Both the position numbers and the translations under genes were made by a program. Source: Atkinsonella hypoxylon (taxonomy: Eukaryota > Ascomycota > Sordariomycetes > Hypocreales > Clavicipitaceae). Taken from it: a stretch of DNA of 64,000 nucleotides. Under the pieces are notes generated by a model, which did no database searches, was not told the origin of the DNA, and worked only from the letters and a program-made list of their open reading frames with translations. Within the stretch, counting starts at the first letter, position 1, and each line of letters begins with the position of its first letter. The stretch spans positions 1 to 64,000 of the forward strand of contig JFHB01000010.1 in the NCBI GenBank assembly GCA_000729835.1. The letters are read 5' to 3'. Positions 10,445-21,505 of the stretch are shown in pieces.

Positions 10445-12022
10445 ATGACACTAAGGAAAACTCGATCAAGGAAGTTCTTGGTGATAGCGGCGTACATCTT
10501 GGTCTCTTTTACTGTCCTGCTATATATCCGGCCACTTTCTGGGTCAACGAGATCCAGACTTTTTTTCGCCCAACGCCCTTCTATCCAAAGACCATACGAC
10601 TCGCAGACCCAGCTCTCGCCAGATCCTCCAGCAGGCGATGAGTCGATATGTAGAACAAACGAGACGCGGCTGCTCGAGCTACAGCAGCGATTCGAGTTGG
10701 AAAATTCTTTTCAGTACCTAAAACGTACCATACGTGTTGCGCGAAAACCACATGTCCAGCGCAAAAGTTTAACTAAGCTTCCACAACGACTTCTCAAGAA
10801 AGACTTTCAATTCGTACAAGTTAAACCTCACATTAAAATGGCAAATGCTCATTGCGCCGAAGATATTGAAGTTTCAGTCTCCGCCTCGGCATTTCCTCAA
10901 CATATCGACGCCTCTAGCCTAATGTTTGGTGTTTCGTCCACCTACGGACGATTTACCACCTATGCAACGACAATCGTGAAAGAGTGGTCATTCTGGCTGA
11001 CGAACGGGTCCAGACGGTCCAACGGCGCTAAATTAGTCCTTATGCTCGTGGACGCGAGCCAAGAGCAGCTGCAGCTTGCGAAAATGGTCCTACAAGAAGC
11101 CGGAATAGACGGTGACGTATACGCGGCTAACGCCTCATTATCCATGGCGGCGAGAAACATGGCGTTAATACCAACAATGTACGGCCATGCCGAAGCAAAG
11201 AACAAGAAGTGGCTAGTCTTGTGCGATGACGATACCTTCTTTCCCAATATGCATGCCTTGATTGAGAAGCTCGCCATGTACGACGAGTCAGCTGGCATGT
11301 ACATTGGAGCTCTGTCGGAAGACAGCCTCGCGACTCAAAAACATGGCTCGCAGGCATTCGGTGGAGCCGGCATTTTCCTTTCTCTGCCAACCGCTGAACA
11401 GATCGCCAACAACTTTGAAGCATGTTCGTCGGAAGAGAAGGTGAAGCAGGCGGACGCGCAGGGCGACAGACTATTACGCCAGTGTATCCAAGAGCATTCT
11501 GAAATTCAGTTGACCACCCTCCAAGACCTCTGGCAACTAGATTTATTCAAGGATCCCTCGGGATTTTATGAATGGGGCACGAAACCATTGTCATTGCACC
11601 ACTACCGAAGCTGGCACTATGCCACGCCTACTGATTTTACCAAAATCGCATACATATGTGGAGAAGATTGTACGCTGCAGCGATTTCAGACTTTTGACGA
11701 TTTCATCATTTCGGGATATTCCGTCGCGCATTATCCTGGTGGGATTAATTTTGACACAAACCAAATAGAAAAAACATTTGAAGCCGAGAACGAGACAGGC
11801 TGGAATTTCGATTATAGAATGGGACCGCAGCGTGCATCGCTATCGCAAACGGGCAGGAAGATTGCATGGCAGTTGAAGGAGGCGGTCTTACAGCCAGATG
11901 GTAGCGTCCTGCAGACATATATTCGCTGGGCGAACGATACGCGCTGGGTCGATGTAAACGGCAAACCTATGAATGAGTATGATAGCGTTATAGAGTTGGT
12001 TTGGGCGCCAGCACACGGGTAG
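10445..12022 (+). CDS. Fringe-like (GT31-type) glycosyltransferase, type II membrane protein
   Basis: Single exon, 525 residues. A short basic N-terminus precedes one signal-anchor helix at about residues 11-28, so the enzyme should sit in the Golgi/ER membrane with a luminal catalytic domain. The core begins FGVSSTYGRF, continues through WLTNGSRRSNGAKLVLMLVD, and carries KKWLVLCDDDTFFP with the metal-binding DDD at residues 261-263, then QAFGGAGIFLSLP, a pattern typical of Fringe/DUF604-type glycosyltransferases. Downstream are several cysteines, a histidine-rich LSLHHYRSWHYA block and a C-terminal beta-rich domain. Fringe enzymes transfer N-acetylglucosamine in animals; fungal members are uncharacterised, so donor and acceptor are unknown. 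The ATG at 10445 was taken instead of the in-frame TTG at 10436. Confidence 0.85.
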   Translation: MTLRKTRSRKFLVIAAYILVSFTVLLYIRPLSGSTRSRLFFAQRPSIQRPYDSQTQLSPDPPAGDESICRTNETRLLELQQRFELENSFQYLKRTIRVARKPHVQRKSLTKLPQRLLKKDFQFVQVKPHIKMANAHCAEDIEVSVSASAFPQHIDASSLMFGVSSTYGRFTTYATTIVKEWSFWLTNGSRRSNGAKLVLMLVDASQEQLQLAKMVLQEAGIDGDVYAANASLSMAARNMALIPTMYGHAEAKNKKWLVLCDDDTFFPNMHALIEKLAMYDESAGMYIGALSEDSLATQKHGSQAFGGAGIFLSLPTAEQIANNFEACSSEEKVKQADAQGDRLLRQCIQEHSEIQLTTLQDLWQLDLFKDPSGFYEWGTKPLSLHHYRSWHYATPTDFTKIAYICGEDCTLQRFQTFDDFIISGYSVAHYPGGINFDTNQIEKTFEAENETGWNFDYRMGPQRASLSQTGRKIAWQLKEAVLQPDGSVLQTYIRWANDTRWVDVNGKPMNEYDSVIELVWAPAHG

Positions 12023-13096
12023 ATAGCCCGATATGCAAGGGGAACAATGATAAACTTGCTATGTTCTGGAGTATTCTGAACATGATGGCGTGCCTCGCCC
12101 CCTCAGATGTCCGTCTCCAGATGCTCCTTGTCTTCTAATCTGCATCGCGCTGCTGAAGGGAACACAATGAGACAGAGTTGGGTCTTGAAGGTTCTATGCG
12201 CTCTGCATTCCAGACGGTCTTCGGCTTGGAGCTTCTTGTGCGATGTACTCCGGTGCTCTTGCCCTGTGTTGGCCCTCGAGGCCATTGAACTTTGCCTCTC
12301 GCTTTTAGCTCTACAAGAACGGATGTCCCTGGTATATGCCTCGTTAGCAAAGCATATCATTCGAACTTGATGTTTCGAGTAGAACGCTTGCGCAAGCCAC
12401 GACGACCGCGAAGCGATATACATTTGGTGATTTCCATCGCTCGACCTGCTCGGCTTTAGTTGCTTATAATATTTATGAAATGACAGATTCATGCAATAAT
12501 GCCTCCAGCCGTCAACGAGGATGACCAGGCAAGAATGTTTTACCTGACTCTACTCTCACCCTGCAGACCCTAAGCAGTTTTGAGCAAAAAGCGCATCTGG
12601 CACGAGCAAGGCTCCTACTTCACCATCTGATAACAACCTCTGACTAAAATATATCGCCTGCTCGTCCATGACCCTCCTCCTCAACCGATCGATGAAAAAG
12701 CAGGTTGGATTGGAAATTGATTAACATTGCGATCTGCAGAAAAAAAAAAAATGAAAAAAAAATGAGGCACCGAAGTGGAATCATTTGTTTTTAAAGGTAA
12801 AAATAGAAATTAGATAATTGATCAGAGACGGGTACAATCGTAGTCGTGCTCGGATCAGGGAGAAAGTTGTGTGCAATTCCCCGACACTTCAACAGGTTGC
12901 TGATGCAAAAGGAACATCGAGGCCAAGATCAACGATTACTGTGGAGAATATCACATAACACACAATTTCATCTCACAAGGACACAGTTTTCTACTGTACA
13001 CAACAACTGGCACCAATTAACATGTCATTACTACATGCGTATAGCTATATAGTATGATTCGAAACTAGGATGCTAGAGGTCGCGTCATCAGCGAGG
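12023..13096. other. Intergenic, no gene recognised
   Basis: 3' region of the GT31-like gene facing the 3' end of the first HsbA gene. It contains A-rich runs at 12740-12763. A minus-strand frame of 129 codons (12103-12492) overlaps plus-strand frames and shows no domain. Confidence 0.45.
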
Positions 13097-13648
13097 TCAC
13101 GTATCCTGCCAAGAGGACGGGCTCGACTCACTCTTGCCGCCATACGCAACGATGGCCTTATTGAACGCCCCATCGATATCCGCGAGAATGCCAGGCGCCA
13201 GAGCTTGTTCCAGTACGCCAAGCTTCTTTATGGCAGCAGCGCCAAACGTATCCGTATCCTGCTTGAGCTGATACAGACACGACAGAACGATGATACCAAG
13301 CTCGCCAAAGGCATCCTTCTGATCAATGATGGCCTGGAGTGTCTTCTTCACCTGTGGATCCAGCTGGATAAATGCCAGGCCAACCTTCAAGGACTCGGTT
13401 GCAAACGGCGGAGACGCATTGGCATCATTCGTGGCCTGGACAAGCAGATTGTGGATCTTGACAGCATCGACCTCCACCTGAAGAGCCTGGGCGATGCCCA
13501 AGGAGCCGGCTTTAACAAGTTTCGTATCGTTAGCCAGGATGTCCATGAGGTTGCTCAGTGTGGAAATGTCATTTTCGACGGTTTGCGCATCCGCCGCGCG
13601 GGTGACAGCCGCGCAGCATAGTGTGACGAGGACATGGAAGAAGCGCAT
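13097..13648 (-). CDS. HsbA-family secreted hydrophobic surface-binding protein
   Basis: Intronless, 183 residues, with a clear signal peptide (MRFFHVLVTLCCAAVTRA, residues 1-18). The mature part is almost wholly helical and amphipathic, with the heptad-like VENDISTLSNLMDILAND segment and the conserved end ILADIDGAFNKAIVAYG. This is the HsbA/cell-wall galactomannoprotein fold (PF12296). In Aspergillus oryzae, HsbA adsorbs to hydrophobic polyester and recruits cutinase; other members are wall antigens. The mature chain has one cysteine, so it is not a hydrophobin. The gene is divergent from the lipase across 990 bp and a second HsbA lies beyond the lipase. A (CT)25 tract lies 28 bp upstream of its ATG. 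Confidence 0.9.
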   Translation of the reverse strand: MRFFHVLVTLCCAAVTRAADAQTVENDISTLSNLMDILANDTKLVKAGSLGIAQALQVEVDAVKIHNLLVQATNDANASPPFATESLKVGLAFIQLDPQVKKTLQAIIDQKDAFGELGIIVLSCLYQLKQDTDTFGAAAIKKLGVLEQALAPGILADIDGAFNKAIVAYGGKSESSPSSWQDT

Positions 13649-13673
13649 GGTTCCGCTCTGACAGACGGAGTCA

Positions 13674-13676
<3 letters not shown>

Positions 13677-13726
<50 letters not shown>
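13677..13726. repeat. (GA)25 microsatellite in the HsbA 5' region
   Basis: Fifty bases of perfect GA on the plus strand, (TC)n on the coding strand of the neighbouring HsbA gene and only 28 bp from its ATG. Polypyrimidine tracts at this position are common in fungal 5' leaders; an effect on expression is inference. Confidence 0.95.
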
Positions 13727-13730
<4 letters not shown>

Positions 13731-14638
13731 TTGCGTGCGCAAAGAGAGCGATTTGTGGAATGCCTTGGGTTGGGGGAAAACCGTGGTGGGAGAGGTTTAC
13801 AATGGCCAGGTTATACGCAAAGCACCAGTTCGGCCAAGCGACTAGCGCAAGCCAGATTCGGAAGCCCAAAGTGATGCAAGGACGACGGAAAATAAAGAGC
13901 AGAAAGACCAAGAAAAAACATGGCATTCTCTCGCATCGTTTCATCAGGAAAACCTCGGCAAGTCATTTCCCACATAGCGCCACGATCCCTGTCGCCTCCG
14001 ACCTCTGCAAGCATGCCCTGCCCTGCAACGCACTGACGGTGAGAACGACGAGTAGTTTTGTTGGGGAAGCTCCGAAGTGCGTGCCTGATGTGCACGTGTG
14101 AAATTGGGCAGCCGAGGCCGTTTGTCAACGAGATTCGGTGATGGAAACTGCGGCAGGTCTCGCTCGCTATGCGCTCCCTTTGGAGCTTCTGATGTAGTAA
14201 GTGAAGGCCACTAGGCCAGATTGACGGAACGCGCTAGTTGAGAGGTTGGTTGCATTTCGTAAATCCGCATGTCCACACTTGACATGTGGATAGGAAAGAA
14301 ATCGAACAAGGTTGCAGTTGCAAGGGGGAGGGGGTGTGTGCATGTATCTATCATTGATCACTCTTTTCTTTTTTCCCCGCATCAAATGTGCCGGGTGCGC
14401 GGCAATCGGTGCATATATGCTAGCATCGGCTCAGTCGGCCAGGAATATATCATCCTGTACATGCAATTTTTCAAGAGCCGTACCTCAAATACTTTTTTTT
14501 TTTTCTTTTTTTCTTTTTTTTTACACCTGTTTCACTCCGCAGGAAGAGGAAACTTTTGTTCCACCTCGTTGAAGTCCTCACTGCATCAAGATTTCTTTTT
14601 TTGTAAAAAAGGGTTCGTCAATCAAACGGACAAGAAAC
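13727..14638. promoter_or_regulatory. Shared divergent upstream region, HsbA and lipase
   Basis: Together with 13649-13726 this 990-bp space separates the divergent HsbA and lipase starts, so it should contain both promoters. A long T-rich stretch (14491-14521) lies about 120 bp before the lipase ATG. Open frames here (for example 129 codons at 13555-13944 minus) run across the GA repeat and are not credible genes. No specific binding sites are claimed. Confidence 0.5.
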
Positions 14639-15742
14639 ATGCGCGGAATCTGGGCTATCGCGGGATTGCTCCCATTGCAGGCCCTTGCCCAATCGCAAAG
14701 TAAGTCTACGGCACCGGGCCTTGGGGCGCGAGAGAGAGATATCCGCACGCGGGCTAATTCGAGCCACAGTATCGCCTGCTCTGTTTGAAAAGCTCGTGAG
14801 ATACGCATCCTACGCCGCGGCGTCCTACGCTCAGAACTGCATGACACCTCCCTTCCAGTCCACGATTGTCCAGACGTTCAGCAGCGGAGGCGCAACCCCA
14901 GCCCATGCGACCTTGTTCCGCGATGATGCCGCCAACGAGCTGGTCATTGCGTTTAGAGGAACAGCCACGCCGCAGGACTTGGATACCGATGTTGCCTTTG
15001 CTCTGGTTCCGCTGACCATTGCAGGAACGAGCTGCTCGAGTTGCAAAGTAAGTCGTCGGTCGGTCGGTCGGTCGGTCGGTCGGTCGGTCGGCCCATGCAA
15101 TGGCCCTTTGCTCGCAAAACTTGGTTTGTGGGCTGACCAGGTCTTGTAGGTCCACCAAGGCTGCCAAGCCTTCTTCAACAGCATCTCTTCAGACGTGTCC
15201 TCGGCCATCAAGGCCCAGCTGTACTCCAAACCAGACCTCCGTCTCATCGTCACGGGCCACTCGCTGGGCGGTGCCGTCGCCGCGTTCGGAGCCGTCTCTT
15301 TGGCCGCACAGGGCATCCCCGTTGCAGAGACGTACACGTACGGCGAGCTGCGGAACGGCAACGCCGAGTGGGCGAATTATGTGACTGAGACAGTGCCTGA
15401 CTCGACTTATTATCGCGTTACTCACCACAACGACGGCGTGCCTCAGGTCCCGCCGAGCGTGCTTGGATATGTCCACCATGGACCAGAGTACTGGCAGAGC
15501 CAGGCAAATGACAATAGTGCGCAAACCACATACAAGTGCGCCATAGATGCCTCGGTAGGTTAAACACATAATGTGCCTTGGACACTGCGCGACTTTTGCT
15601 GACGAGAAAATCTGGATCACAGACGTGCAGCGCAGGGCAGAATTTCGGAAACAACCCCATCAACCTCGCGCATCTGACTTACAGCAATACGGTTGTCGGC
15701 AGTTCGCTCTTCATCCCTGCTTGTGGCGCTGTGTTTCCTTGA
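14639..15742 (+). CDS. Secreted class 3 lipase (alpha/beta hydrolase)
   Basis: Four exons (14639-14699, 14770-15047, 15150-15554, 15623-15742) give 287 residues. Residues 1-17 (MRGIWAIAGLLPLQALA) form a signal peptide. The class 3 fold (PF01764) shows as FEKLVRYASYAAASY, NELVIAFRGT, the nucleophile elbow VTGHSLGGAVAA with Ser151, HHNDGVPQVPP carrying the probable catalytic Asp, and GYVHHGPEYW carrying the probable catalytic His. Cysteine pairs in CSSCK, CQAFF and near the C-terminus (CSAG, PACGAVFP) suit an extracellular enzyme. Family enzymes hydrolyse triacylglycerols; some act as feruloyl esterases, so the substrate is not certain. Intron 2 (15048-15149) carries a CGGT repeat. The gene stands between two HsbA-family genes, which suggests work at hydrophobic surfaces. 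Confidence 0.92.
15055..15091. repeat. (GTCG/CGGT)n microsatellite inside lipase intron 2
   Basis: About 37 bp of perfect tetranucleotide repeat starting 7 bp after the GTAAGT donor. It lies wholly inside the intron, so the protein is unaffected. Confidence 0.95.
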
Positions 15743-16761
15743 GAAAGGCGGGGGGATTGGACAAAGGCGCGAATCAGGGAAGTCGGGACGGACCCACCAG
15801 AGTAAATGACGAGGGACTGGTTTGGTTGTACGGAATATTAGGGGAGATACATAGGTAGCAAACCAATGACTGAATACGCATGCATGTTGGCTCCATCTCC
15901 ATCTCCATCTGGCTAGTGTGTAGTTAGTGTGTGTCAACGAGCAAGGGTCAACCCCGCGCCAGCCGGAGAGGTGAAACGGAATAACTACCCGCGCAATCAC
16001 CAAGTACCATCCACCGACGAAAAAACGCTGTATTTTCCCGCTTTCTTCCGGACCCACAATTGTAAGTAATGCAGCGCCATCCCACATCCTGCGCCTCTGT
16101 CTAGCAACCGCAATAGCTGTATGTTTCAATTTGTGTAGACGGTCTAGAACAAGTAGTTAGTCCGTTGTAGAAATTGCGTTTTAAAAGTTCAATTAGCTGT
16201 AGCCTAAGCGTGAGCTGTGCTGCTACGCCGTATTGCCGTGTTTAGGTCCGCCTCAGGAACTCCACTCTCACCCCGCTCTCTCCCACACACACACACCCCC
16301 CTTCCTTACCCCTCCCTTCCTTACCCCTCCCTTCCTTACCCCTTCCTTACCCCGCCCTGTCTGTACCCCAGAAACGCTTTGCCGGTAGCGCATAGGTCTG
16401 GATCCACTTTTCGCTCATGTGAATGTGAATGAATGTGGAGTGGAGTGAGTTAGGTACGAGGCCGGATCGTTCGTTATTGCGATATGAGATGCCGGATCTG
16501 GGAATTCCTGACATTGCCATAGCTCCCATAGCTCCGTTCACATGCCACGCTCGAAGGAAGTCTTTGGTGCCCGCCGAGACTGCCCAGTTCGGCAATGCCT
16601 CCTCCAACGCATAGCCATGCCCTTAACTGTCCTTGTGCTCAGCCAATATCTAACTCGGCGATATTGCACATGGTCAATTATATTCCCCTCCCCCAAACTT
16701 TCCCCTTCTGGCTGCAATCCCCATCCAAGTGTCATCTAATCATCATCGACACACTCTCACA
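15743..16761. other. Intergenic, promoter side of second HsbA gene
   Basis: No gene recognised. There is a CTTCCTTACCCCTCC-type tandem repeat at about 16298-16350 and a pyrimidine-rich leader (16680-16760) before the HsbA start. A 170-codon minus-strand frame (15617-16129) overlaps the last lipase exon and has no domain. Confidence 0.5.
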
Positions 16762-17307
16762 ATGCTGTCCTCATCTCTTCTCGTGCCTCTCCTGGCCATC
16801 GCGGCAGCAGCCACGCCGTTCCGTCGCGACGGCGCCAGCATCAACGCCGCCCTGGCAAAGATATCACAGCAGCTGGTCCAAATGAACAACACGCTGAACA
16901 CGTTCAACGGCGGACTGGCGGGCACCCTCGTAGCCCTCCAGATTCAGGGAGAAGCAACCGCTCTCCAAGGCGACCTCGAAGGGGCGACCGCAACCGTCTC
17001 CCAGTCTGCTCCCCTGAATGACGAGGACTCGGCGAGCATTGCTTTCAACGTCACATCGCTCACCACCAAAATCTACGACGTCCTTGACAACCTTGTCAGG
17101 CATAAACCCGAGTTTGACAAGGCCATTTTTGGAGTTGCATCCGCCTCAGGCCTTGTGAAGAGCGATTTGGTGAACCTTAAGAATGCAACGGATCAGTTCG
17201 GATCGGCCCTGACGGCCAAGTTTGTCTCGAGCGTCGCTAACGTTTCTCCTCTGGTCATCTCGGCTATTGATTGGCATTTTCAGCAGGCTTTGGAAGTGTA
17301 CGCGTGA
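16762..17307 (+). CDS. HsbA-family secreted hydrophobic surface-binding protein (second copy)
   Basis: Intronless, 181 residues. Signal peptide MLSSSLLVPLLAIAAAA (residues 1-17) is followed by TPFRRD and a helical, Ala/Leu/Val-rich mature chain typical of HsbA/galactomannoprotein proteins (PF12296). Motifs include INAALAKISQQLVQMNNTLN and the closing SPLVISAIDWHFQQALEVY. There are four potential N-glycosylation sites (NNT, NVT, NAT, NVS) and no cysteine in the mature chain. It is clearly paralogous in architecture to the gene at 13097-13648 but strongly diverged, so this is not a recent tandem duplicate. The in-frame GTG upstream at 16729 was rejected because the ATG at 16762 begins the signal peptide. 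Confidence 0.88.
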   Translation: MLSSSLLVPLLAIAAAATPFRRDGASINAALAKISQQLVQMNNTLNTFNGGLAGTLVALQIQGEATALQGDLEGATATVSQSAPLNDEDSASIAFNVTSLTTKIYDVLDNLVRHKPEFDKAIFGVASASGLVKSDLVNLKNATDQFGSALTAKFVSSVANVSPLVISAIDWHFQQALEVYA

Positions 17308-17793
17308 TTTTGGGGGTGCGTGGCAATGGGGGAACTGGAGCTGGAAATGCATGTCAAGCAGTCCGTGTCATCAGAATTGATAATGCAGTAGCTGTATATA
17401 TCTGGTTGATGCAAATATGATCAATCTACAAATAGTTGCTACGGAAATCAATAATTGAGTGCACCAGATTGCCTATTTTTTTTTTTTTTTTCCTTTTTTC
17501 GTGCCATTTCTTGCATTTATGTAAGGCATCTCAGCAAAATGCCTGGACTGACATGACAGAGAGACTAGTACCTAGGACCCCTCGAGTCATCGACTGCCGA
17601 GGAAAACAAAAAAAAAAAAAAAACTCAACTATGAGGAAGCAACATGAGACACAACCTCGAGTGCAACCCAACCTCAATCAGGATGAAAGCGCAAAGCCTT
17701 CAAGCAGGAACCTCGGCTGCTTCTCGCATGCACAATTCTCACCTGCCCGAACTCGTGATCAAAGGCATCGGAAACCCTCGCTCCATCTTTGCT

Positions 17794-17826
<33 letters not shown>

Positions 17827-19247
17827 CCCAACTCCGGATACCCCGGGCCTCGTGCTAGCTGTGAGGAACGAAGTCTCAACAATCTCGTGCCGAAAGTCGC
17901 GGGACTGGTGTGTCCCCGGATTCAGCCACAGACCGGCGGATCCGCTTCAACATTGGAAATAAAAGTGACTGAGTCAAAGAACTATTCGTCAAAGGAATGG
18001 GTTCGGTTCCTGCAAGTGCAGCCGCAAGGAAGATGGACCCCTACTAGGAACGAAAGGTGCGTAGCCAATCGCGCCGTCTATCCCATTTTGGTATCAAGAT
18101 CTCGTTGGGAACGGGGAGAGAAGTCCGCGGCTACATTAGGCCAGGCTTGGATGCCCACCATGTTTGGGTGCATTGCCCGTTGGTCAGCTGAGATTCTCAC
18201 GCCGACTACTCTAATGAAGGGCGATGAGGATTCCATGTTCCATGATGTCTCATTCTCGGGGCCGGATAGGTTGTGAGCCCGGAATCAGTAATGTAACGGA
18301 CACCATGGCGGTGTGGTGACGTCCCGGGCCATTTCACCCAAAAGCCTCCGTGTAATATACTACACCATGCTAGTTCGTGTCTTTCCCCACGGGGTAAGTT
18401 ACAGATTCATGGAGTCATGCAGGCTTACGCCCGGCCATGGACACGCTAATACTAATAGTGTGATGCGGGGAAGTGGCGGGTTGCACTTGAATGCGCGCAT
18501 CAAGTGACCGTTGACCGTAGACCGTTGACCGTTGCCATTGACCAGCTCGATGGCTGCCGAGGATGTCAGGCTCGAATGAGGTAGATTTCTGTTGTTGTAA
18601 AAGAGTGGTTCTTTTTTTTTTTTTTTTTCTTTTTTTTGTGCTTTTTCTCCCCCATGTGAACCCTCTGGTCACCGATGTAATCCGCTCGCATGTAACCGGC
18701 TGCCTGTTGATGAGGAGGTCGACATGAGCAAGAAGGCTCTTCCTGGAGTGCCGAGACTCACAATGCTGCAGGGGTTGACGGAAGTGCGGCAGTAAGCGAA
18801 ATGGCCGCTTAAAGTGACATGTTGTTGGAATAATTGAGGTTGCATGGGACGCCGTAGGATTCCAATGGATGGATATCTGGCCATGCCCCCTCAAACAGAA
18901 GTCGTGTTTCGAATAACTCGTACTCATCCTGTGATTCTGCAACCAAGCCGATTCCTATGCTCTGGCGAGTTATGATAGAAAATGGTCACTTCTGATCGCA
19001 TCGTGGGCAAAGACGCGTGGCGTGAGTTGAATGCGTGACACTGACGAAACGCCGGTCTCTTGTCGACATGGAGGTTGGGAACTCTTGTATTCTCACATCC
19101 TTGACCCCAAGGCATCCCTATCCATGCGAAACTCGACGGCTCAATTGCATTGAAATGATGAGTATCCAACACGATTTCATCATCTACATATCATAGTAAT
19201 CACCCATCCCATAGAAGCCCACAACAAGTCACTGCAGTCCCACACAA
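17308..19247. other. Gene-free stretch with homopolymer runs
   Basis: About 1.9 kb. It includes T14 at 17477-17490, an A27 run at 17794-17820 followed by T4, a T-rich run at 18611-18637, and a short tandem TTGACCG array at 18507-18533. Frames of 129 codons (17887-18276 plus) and 175 codons (18415-18942 minus) have no recognisable domain. I see no gene I can support. Confidence 0.45.
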
Positions 19248-20458
19248 ATGGGCAACACCCTCTCGTACGACACTCAAGAACATACCATCGACCTCGGCAG
19301 AAGAGGAAAGATCAAGGGCTTGCAGTACGGCCAGAAAGCCCGTCGATACGCAGCCATCCCGTATGCCCTCCCGCCAACAGGGCAATACCGATGGCGCAAA
19401 CCAAGGCCGCTCCCCTCGTCCTTCAAGTCGGCGACGCAGGTCACGACGCAGCCGCGGACCCAACAGAGCTGATATCCTCAGGCAAGCTGGACGCCATCGT
19501 CGTAGCAATAAGCTACCGCCTCAACATCTTCGGCTTCCTCGCCTCGCCGGCTCTCCTCGAAGACAGCAACGGCGAGACAGCCGGTAACTTGGGCCTGTGG
19601 GACCAGCGCCTCGCGCTCGAATGGGCTCACGAGAACCTCGAGCGCTTCGGAGGCGACGTGTCCAACGTCACGCTGGCGGGCCGAAGCGCAGGCGCGTATG
19701 GCGTCGAAGCCCAAACCTTGCACGACTTTCGCAGACCGTCCGATGGTCTCTCGGGGAAACTCTTCCGCAAGGCGTGGTTTAGGCGTGGTTTCGGCGCAGG
19801 GCCATGAGGTTGCTCATAGGGGCAAGTGGCGAATGAAGAAACTCTCTACGCGCAGTTCAACGGTCCGACGGAGGGAAATTTTCGGTCCTTGAGGCTCCAA
19901 ACCACGAATTACTACCCTCCTGAGACGACTGATAGGATCCTAGCCCAGTATGCTCTCCCCAAGACAGACAGTCTCAAGGAGTGGACGGACACGTTTGGGC
20001 GCATCATTGCGGATGGCCAGGTTCGGGCGTCGAGCAGGTATCTGGTTGATGCGCTTTCGAGACACGGGGTCCCGACGGCAGATATCTGGAGATACAGGGT
20101 CAATTACCGACTTTCTTTTATAGACGAGCGTGTTGCGCCTTGGGAGTATGGCGTTTCGCACGCGATGGACGGGCCGTTGTGGAAGTGAGTGCGTTCTTTA
20201 GTACCATGTCGCTATCCGGGGGAGCTGACGTTTCGCAGTTACTCTGTCAATCAGTTGCCGAGCGAGGAGGAGCGCGTCATGATGGGCGAATGGGTCAAAA
20301 TCCTGGCTGCTTTTGTCAAGGGCGACGATGAGTTTGACCTTGGAACGAGGGAGATTGATGATGTTGTTGTTTTGACAGCTGAAAGAGACATTGTAGTAGA
20401 GAAGGATGCGAGATTTGCAGAGCTACAGAAGCTAGGAGAAATCTTTTCATCAAAATAG
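19248..20458 (+). pseudogene. Carboxylesterase type B pseudogene with two internal deletions
   Basis: Three pieces of a carboxylesterase (PF00135) lie in different frames. 19248 to about 19430 has the N-terminal GRIKGLQYG / IPYALPPTGQYRWRKP part. About 19450-19770 has DPTELISSGKLDAIVVAIS, YRLNIFGFLASPALL, GNLGLWDQRLALEWAHENLE and the nucleophile elbow NVTLAGRSAGAYG. About 19806-20458 has LLIGQVANEETLYAQFNGP to the C-terminus, with a normal intron at 20185-20238. Between pieces one and two, the roughly 70-100 residues that normally hold the CLFLN and oxyanion-hole HGG motifs are missing and the frame changes. About 100 residues are missing between pieces two and three, again with a frame change and stop. 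The middle piece keeps its active-site serine but no full enzyme can be made. No G:C-to-A:T bias is evident, so simple deletion rather than RIP is the likely cause; an assembly error is the alternative. Confidence 0.8.
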
Positions 20459-21505
20459 TCAAAATGTGCAAGACAGTCACTCAATGGGATGTACCCTTGC
20501 CACTTAACAATGTATTCTCAACTCACCATCTTCTATTCGCATGAGGTGTGGAAAAAAAAAAAAGAAAAAAGAAAAAAAAGAAAAGAAAAGAAAAGAAACT
20601 AGGAGGTATTTCGATGAACTCCTGCACACCAGTCTATCTGCAACGCAACGAAACAGAACCAAAGAGCTACAACAGCCCAGCTGGCTCAGGCTCTCTCAAG
20701 CTCATCTGCATGAAGATACTTCACAGGAAGACGAACAGCATGGTCCATAGCAGACGACAAGCTTCTGACCCCCCCCCTCAGCATGACTATACAGTGCACT
20801 AGCTTGCTGGCGCTCTTCCAACCGTTACCAAAGCTATAATTTTGGTTTGGTAGACCGTCAGAGATGCCAACGCAGCTATACGCAGACGCAAGTTTTCAAA
20901 GATGATGTGGAAGACTGTATGCAATCGGATCCGTAGAAAAATCTGGTGTCTCAACTGTTGTAATAGTGAAGACTGCCAAGGCGAGCTTCCAGATATCATG
21001 AGCTAGCGGGCTTCGGTAGCCTTTCGCCAATGAGACCTGTGAGATAGCTCTTTATAACTAAGACGATCGTTAGTACTTCTGTTATAGTACTAATTCGGCC
21101 CTATTTTAAGGCACCTTTTATTTCTAAGCTCGATTGGCCCAGCACCCCTATCGGTACATTTATGAAGCCTTGCGGCAAAGAGATACTTGACTGACACCAG
21201 ACTATTCACAGGCCACGGCTTCGTACGCGCAGGCCCAGTAGGCACCAGCTGGCAGGTGCTGGCCGTCGTTCGCCTCCCCATAGCGATCTGATGGAGCCCT
21301 CTTCGTGACTGACTGGGCAATGCAAAGTACCGCGGATGATTGAGAGTGTTTGAACATGTCCGTCTTGTATAGCAAACCAGCTTATTATTATTACTAGAAT
21401 GAATGAACGAACACGCGCCGACAAGAGTAGTTTTAGCCCGTAGATAATGCTTGGGGCTAAAGGGCCGCGAGATCGCAGGCAGACAAGGTACATAGACACA
21501 CTTCT
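20459..21505. other. Intergenic, no gene recognised
   Basis: Convergent 3' regions of the esterase remnant and the cupin gene. An A/G-rich GAAAA-type run lies at 20549-20598. Open frames at 21090-21509 (both minus-strand frames) have no domain. Confidence 0.45.

Noticed and set aside
13555..13944. 129-codon minus-strand frame with a Leu/Ser run
   Set aside because: It is a translation of the (CT)n microsatellite and overlaps the HsbA start in another frame.
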